64,000 bases of DNA from Craterostigma plantagineum (lineage: Eukaryota; Streptophyta; Magnoliopsida; Lamiales; Linderniaceae). Made by a program: the position numbers and the translations under genes. The notes under the pieces were generated by a model that did no database searches, had not been told where the DNA came from, and worked only from the letters and a program-made list of their open reading frames with translations. The stretch spans positions 372,001 to 436,000 of the forward strand of contig JAPQWV010000420.1 of assembly GCA_027422505.1 (NCBI GenBank). The letters are read 5' to 3'. This document shows positions 60,126-64,000 of this stretch, piece after piece (within the stretch, counting starts at the first letter, position 1; every line of letters begins with the position of its first letter).

Positions 60126-60710
60126 TTACACTTCCCACCCATAGTCTTTATCCCTTCTAAAATAATTTTATACTCTTACAAATAATATAAAATTTTTCAT
60201 ATCATAGTTCACCTATTGCAAGTAACTTAAAAATACCAATTTACACTAAGTGGGCCATGAAAATGCCTGTGTCAATAAATTAGATTTCTGTAACAATAAA
60301 AAGAAAATCACATATGATATAGATGTATACATTAAAGTTTCAATGGTCCTCGTACGATAAATAACCATGCCAGCTTTCTACGATTTTAGAGCTACATATC
60401 CTTTGCCCAGCCCAAGCAAAGGGCCCACGGATCGACCCGACCCGACCCGGCACTCAATAGCTAACCAATTGCAAAATCGATGGACAGTTAAGGACAAAGA
60501 ACGAAGAGTAGTCAACTCAAGGTGTTACAAAACATGTCCAACTATTACAACGTAAGTGAAGTTAGAAACTGAGAATCTCGTAATAAATGTTATGCATACA
60601 GAACACGAGTCAGAAAACGCAAAGAAAAAGAGGGGAAAAGAAATTAATCAGAAATAATACCTATAGCAGATGAAAAGGTTTCCAAGACTTTCTGCATTGT
60701 GTGCTCAGCC
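60126..60710. other. Spacer and cornichon 3' flank
   Basis: The part nearest 60710 must contain the cornichon 3' UTR. No supported gene elsewhere. Short plus-strand frames here lack motifs. Confidence 0.45.
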
Positions 60711-62157
60711 TCAGTTAAACCAATGGACTTGGTCGTCCTCGTCGCCGAATACAGCGTATATAACAGATAAAGCGAGTCTGCAGCGTATGAACAAATCATG
60801 TTATCATACGAATCGCAAGGAGAAAAAAAAAAGAACTAAGATGAACGCGTAAAATTCAGCAGGTTATCGCAGTTAGCATGAAGAAAGAAGAAATGCGAAA
60901 AGCAGAGAAATTGATCCAAGTTTCTTCAGTATTAATAAGAGAATGGTAACGTATCTGAGATGAGAATGAGAAGAAAAGAAGGAAGGAATACCAATGGACT
61001 TCAAAGATGGCTTTTTTTTTCTTTCTAAAATTCAAGCACTGAGGAACGAATATTTAGTTCTTCGTTATCCGAGTGGAGGACAGAGAACACAGAAGAGAAA
61101 GTCCCAGAAGCAATAGTTCTATATGTAAGATCAATGAGAGAGGGTATTACTAACTAATCTATGATTGTAGGTATAAAAAGGATGTGGAAGTGATCTTTCT
61201 TTCCCTAACCTGGTAATGACTACGCCGAAGAAAACCATGTAAAAGCCCAACTTGATAAGTCGAACTTTCTTCTCAGCGTTGAGCGTTTGAAAGGCTTCGG
61301 TGACATCGACGAGATGCTGTCGCGAAAGGTAACTGAACAAGTGCCAAAAGAAGGTATCATCGATATTTACTTAGAAATAACGACAGGTGATGAAGGGAGT
61401 GATGTTCTTAATGCAAGGTAACTAGAAAAAAGACAATTTCGCCTAGATTCGCTTAAATACCTTTAATTTCCCTAAAATTACTCTTTGTCTATCACAACAA
61501 AACATTCTATGCTACATCGGAACTTACCGTTTCGCATTATAGTATACAAGAGGCATCGACAGTAGGAACATGATCCAATGCCCTGAGAGGAGAAAAAGAA
61601 GGGAAAGTGCCCCTTGAAGTAGATATTCGGGAATTACGACAGAGTTGATGCGAGAAGATAGCTCGTAAGGGTTTAGGTAGTCTGCCTCGAGATCCGAGAA
61701 ACCAAGAAACTGTAGAGTTCAAAGCGAACGATTTGAGATGCACATACGGAATCAAACTATATCTCAAATGCTGCAGCTTATGATCAAATCAACAGGGGCA
61801 TCAAATGATATAGAAATACAACTAGTAATCCCTATTTTTAAGACAACCACAAGCTATTCAATCCTTTCAAGAGTCCCACTATAATTCACAGGCTTAAAGC
61901 TTCAATAAAGTAGAACGCAAGAAAATCTTAAGCGGGCTCAAGCTAATATAGCGATAACAATCTCCGCCAGAAACTCTGTCTCCCAGCGGAAACAAACCAA
62001 AGCATTGCATACTCGGAACAAAGCACACAAAGGGCTTCTTTTTTTAGCTAGAGTTTAATAGTAAGAGAGCTCAGAAGGATACCTGGTAAAAGTTCAATCC
62101 TATGAGAGTGAGATTCATAATCGCAAATATCAACCAAAGAATAGGTTCCCACGCCAT
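60711..62157 (-). CDS. Cornichon family ER cargo-receptor protein
   Basis: Four coding exons on the minus strand, 62157-62083, 61709-61528, 61332-61210 and 60777-60711, with GT...AG introns and a continuous frame, give 148 residues, the usual size for plant cornichon homologs. Cornichon proteins are ER membrane receptors that load transmembrane cargo into COPII vesicles. The N-terminus MAWEPILWLIFAIMNLTLIG is a first membrane segment. The conserved DLEADYLNPYELSSRIN cargo-loop region follows, then a second hydrophobic segment (GALSLLFLLSGHWIMFLL), the family motif RQHLVDVTEAF and LNAEKKVRLIKLGFY, and a last membrane segment ending in an acidic tail (GDEDDQ). Intact. It is divergently arranged with the OTU gene. 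Confidence 0.93.
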
Positions 62158-62399
62158 GGCCACGAAGCTCAATAGAAATTTGTTCCGTTACTTGTGCTGC
62201 GTAAATCTGTAAATCTGTTCATCGAAATGGTCTTCAAACAATTCAAAAATCTGGATTTTAACACTTTACAGCGTAGCGATATTGTAAAAGAACTGACGAG
62301 TAATGCTGTAATTATGTCGGGGGGTTTTAGTGGAGTGGCGTGTTATTTCTGTCCGCCATTGAAGGGACAAATTTTGGGACGTTACAGAAATTGTGAAGA

Positions 62400-62490
62400 A
62401 CGAGCTAAAAGGTTTAGGCCCATTCGGCCCATATATACGTCTATATGTTTCGGCCCAGCCCAATTTTAAACGCCGTCGTTTCGCACGCCG
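62400..62490. promoter_or_regulatory. Probable bidirectional promoter, cornichon/OTU
   Basis: Between the divergent genes are three GGCCCA boxes (62418-62423, 62426-62431, 62452-62457), the site-II-type element bound by TCP factors, and the near-palindrome AAACGCCGTCGTTT (62468-62481). Such boxes are frequent in plant housekeeping promoters. Dual use is inferred from the short spacing. Confidence 0.5.
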
Positions 62491-63147
62491 TCTTCATTAG
62501 ACAAAGGTTTTCATTCTAATTTCTGTTTTCTTGTTTCAAACCGACAAAGGCTCATTCAGCTGCTGATTTTTTCGCCAATTGAATTCATCTGAGAAGATTC
62601 AAAGGTGATTTTACTTTACTTTGATGCTATGCATAAGTTATACTTTGCTTTCCTTGTACTCATTGTAGCTCGGTGTTTTTTTGTTGCTTTTCGTGAGAGC
62701 TTCTATCAATATCGCAGCTCACTTATTCTTGAGCATGTTAACTTAAAATCCTATTTTTATGCAATTGGCATATTTTTTAATTTTTTACTGTAATGCTGCT
62801 ATGGAAAGCTGTCTTCGGCGAGTTTTTCATTTGCGTAAGGATGGATTGTGTCGATTGATTTTCAATTATCATTCATGAATTTCTACGCACGCAGTATTTC
62901 TTTATTCTCGCCTTTCATGATGGATTGGTGAAGCTGTAAAGCCTTAATTTGAGTTTTGGAAGTGTGATCTTCTGCGGCGTGCAAGAGATTTGTTAAGGTG
63001 AATAACTATGACGTTGCTTCCATAGATGATAGAATAGAGGCTATTCAGTTTTGTGTATGTTGTCAATTTTTAAACTTGGTTTTTAAGAATTTCTAGGATT
63101 GCATCTGATCATATGCTGTGCAGGGTTGTGGTTCATACTATGCGAAG
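62491..63147 (+). other. OTU gene 5' leader with probable intron
   Basis: A likely leader exon ends AGATTCAAAG before GTGATT at about 62604, and an acceptor TATGCTGTGCAG ends at 63123, followed 24 bases later by ATG 63148. This suggests a leader intron of about 520 nt. Short frames inside it are not considered coding. Confidence 0.5.
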
Positions 63148-64000
63148 ATGACGATGTGTGCCCCGGTCAGCACTTGCGCCAATAATGTGCGTTGCTTCAT
63201 TGGAAATGTCCGTAAACAGACGTCGAACGGTTTCTGCAATGCGTTCTCGCAATCGCAGTACTGTTCCTACGGCACCTTAAACAAAAATCGAATGCTGAGT
63301 CACTGTTCCTTAAACATGTCCACAACAAATTTATGCTCTCTGACCTTTAAAGGTGTAGTAAATCCTAGATTTCATCGTAGAACACGCCTCAATGTAACGA
63401 CTGGACACCACGACTTGAATTTGAGGCTTTTGGTACCTAAACAGAGGCAAAGTTCCAAAGTTGAATGTAAGGTGGGACCATTCACTTGGCGTCGTCGTGG
63501 TGCATCAGCCGGGCTTTGTATTGGAATGCTGGTGTGTTTTTCTTCATCCACACCTTCTTATGCAGAAGCGCCTGAGGGAAATGAAAAGAAAAGGCGTTTC
63601 AGCATTGATGCGTCTTCTCCAAGCTTCTCACAAGGGAAGAAAATTTTGAATGACTACTCCGTGATTGGTCAGTACTCAGTAGTAACTATTAGCTTCATAT
63701 ATTACCTGAACATGATGAGAGTTCCTCAGACTTATTATGACTTTCTGTGATACAACTTATTGGACGCTGTCCATCTCTTTTATCAAGTTGTGTAGTCACC
63801 CATATAAGAAATATAGTATCATCTAGATACGTCTAGATACTATATATTGACTATTTAATTGATTAACGTATTTTAATGTATTGATTTATACGATTGACGG
63901 TGAATTAATTTATTGGTTGGTGCTGTGAAGGCATACCTGGAGATGGCAGATGCTTGTTTCGCTCGGTGGCTCATGGTGCCTGCATTCGATCAGGAAAGCC
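63148..64000 (+). CDS. OTU-domain deubiquitinase, partial (runs off window)
   Basis: Exon 63148-63667 encodes 173 residues plus one base. A GT...AG intron (63668-63931) follows, then exon 63932 to the window end. The frame across the junction runs into GIPGDGRCLFRSVAHGACIR, the catalytic start of an OTU cysteine protease: Asp of GDG and the nucleophile Cys of GRCLF. OTU enzymes cleave ubiquitin chains. The long N-terminal region is Ser/Thr/Arg-rich with a hydrophobic patch (AGLCIGMLVCFSSS) and resembles the organelle-targeted or membrane-associated leader of Arabidopsis OTU4-like proteins. ATG 63148 (MTMCAPVS) was chosen as the first after the leader acceptor. The catalytic His lies beyond the window. 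Confidence 0.85.

Overview
The window is nuclear DNA of a flowering plant, probably a eudicot. The evidence is intron-containing genes with plant-specific families (two pentatricopeptide-repeat proteins, a plant GnTII, an LPAT2-type acyltransferase, a bHLH48/60-type factor) set in AT-rich DNA that is mostly transposable elements. Nothing looks bacterial or organellar, and I see no tRNA gene, CRISPR array or intact virus. The species cannot be named from the sequence alone.

Layout. 1-17783 is a nest built on a decayed Ty3/Gypsy chromovirus-type element on the minus strand (LTR repeat 1086-2114, gag-pol 2151-7592, LTR 7746-17783). Its reverse-transcriptase region is interrupted by a small Cassandra-like LTR element (4381-5388) whose LTRs carry 5S rRNA-like sequence. 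Its right LTR holds a Ty1/Copia element (9659-15787), itself carrying a hAT-type MITE (12987-13736), and a Mutator-like element (16065-17071). Then come a DYW-class PPR gene (18064-19820, +) tail to tail with an intronless GnTII gene (21411-20104, -), a Mutator-like element (22404-23544) and a second Copia element (24105-28931, -). These are followed by LTR remnants and a hAT MITE.

A gene island follows: LPAT2-type gene (30905-33534, 11 coding exons) and an intronless histone H4 gene (35214-35525) with a histone-type promoter, separated by Helitron-like and Harbinger-type elements. 35822-50472 is again transposon: a degraded Mutator-like element, a hAT (DUF4371/ZMYM1-like) transposase pseudogene, and a Copia family with 2.2-kb LTRs arranged in a partly tandem way. 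Two hAT MITEs precede a PLS-class PPR gene (53481-51856, -) and a seven-exon bHLH gene (56284-53801, -). After a Mutator-like element with a GC-rich minisatellite, a hAT element with a perfect target duplication and a LINE scrap, the window ends with a cornichon gene (62157-60711, -) divergent from an OTU-type deubiquitinase gene (63148 to beyond the end, +), with a shared promoter region.

The host genes are unrelated housekeeping and regulatory functions: organelle RNA editing, N-glycan maturation, ER phospholipid synthesis, chromatin, transcription, ER cargo export and deubiquitination. They do not form a pathway or cluster. Exon coordinates were worked out by hand from splice-site consensus and reading-frame continuity. 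I found no convincing new biological system. The most notable signals are the 5S-bearing mini-element inside a Gypsy reverse transcriptase, the arrays of a 12-bp palindrome in the 2.2-kb Copia LTRs, the tandem arrangement of that Copia family, and a stop-free 75-nt intron inside a PPR gene.
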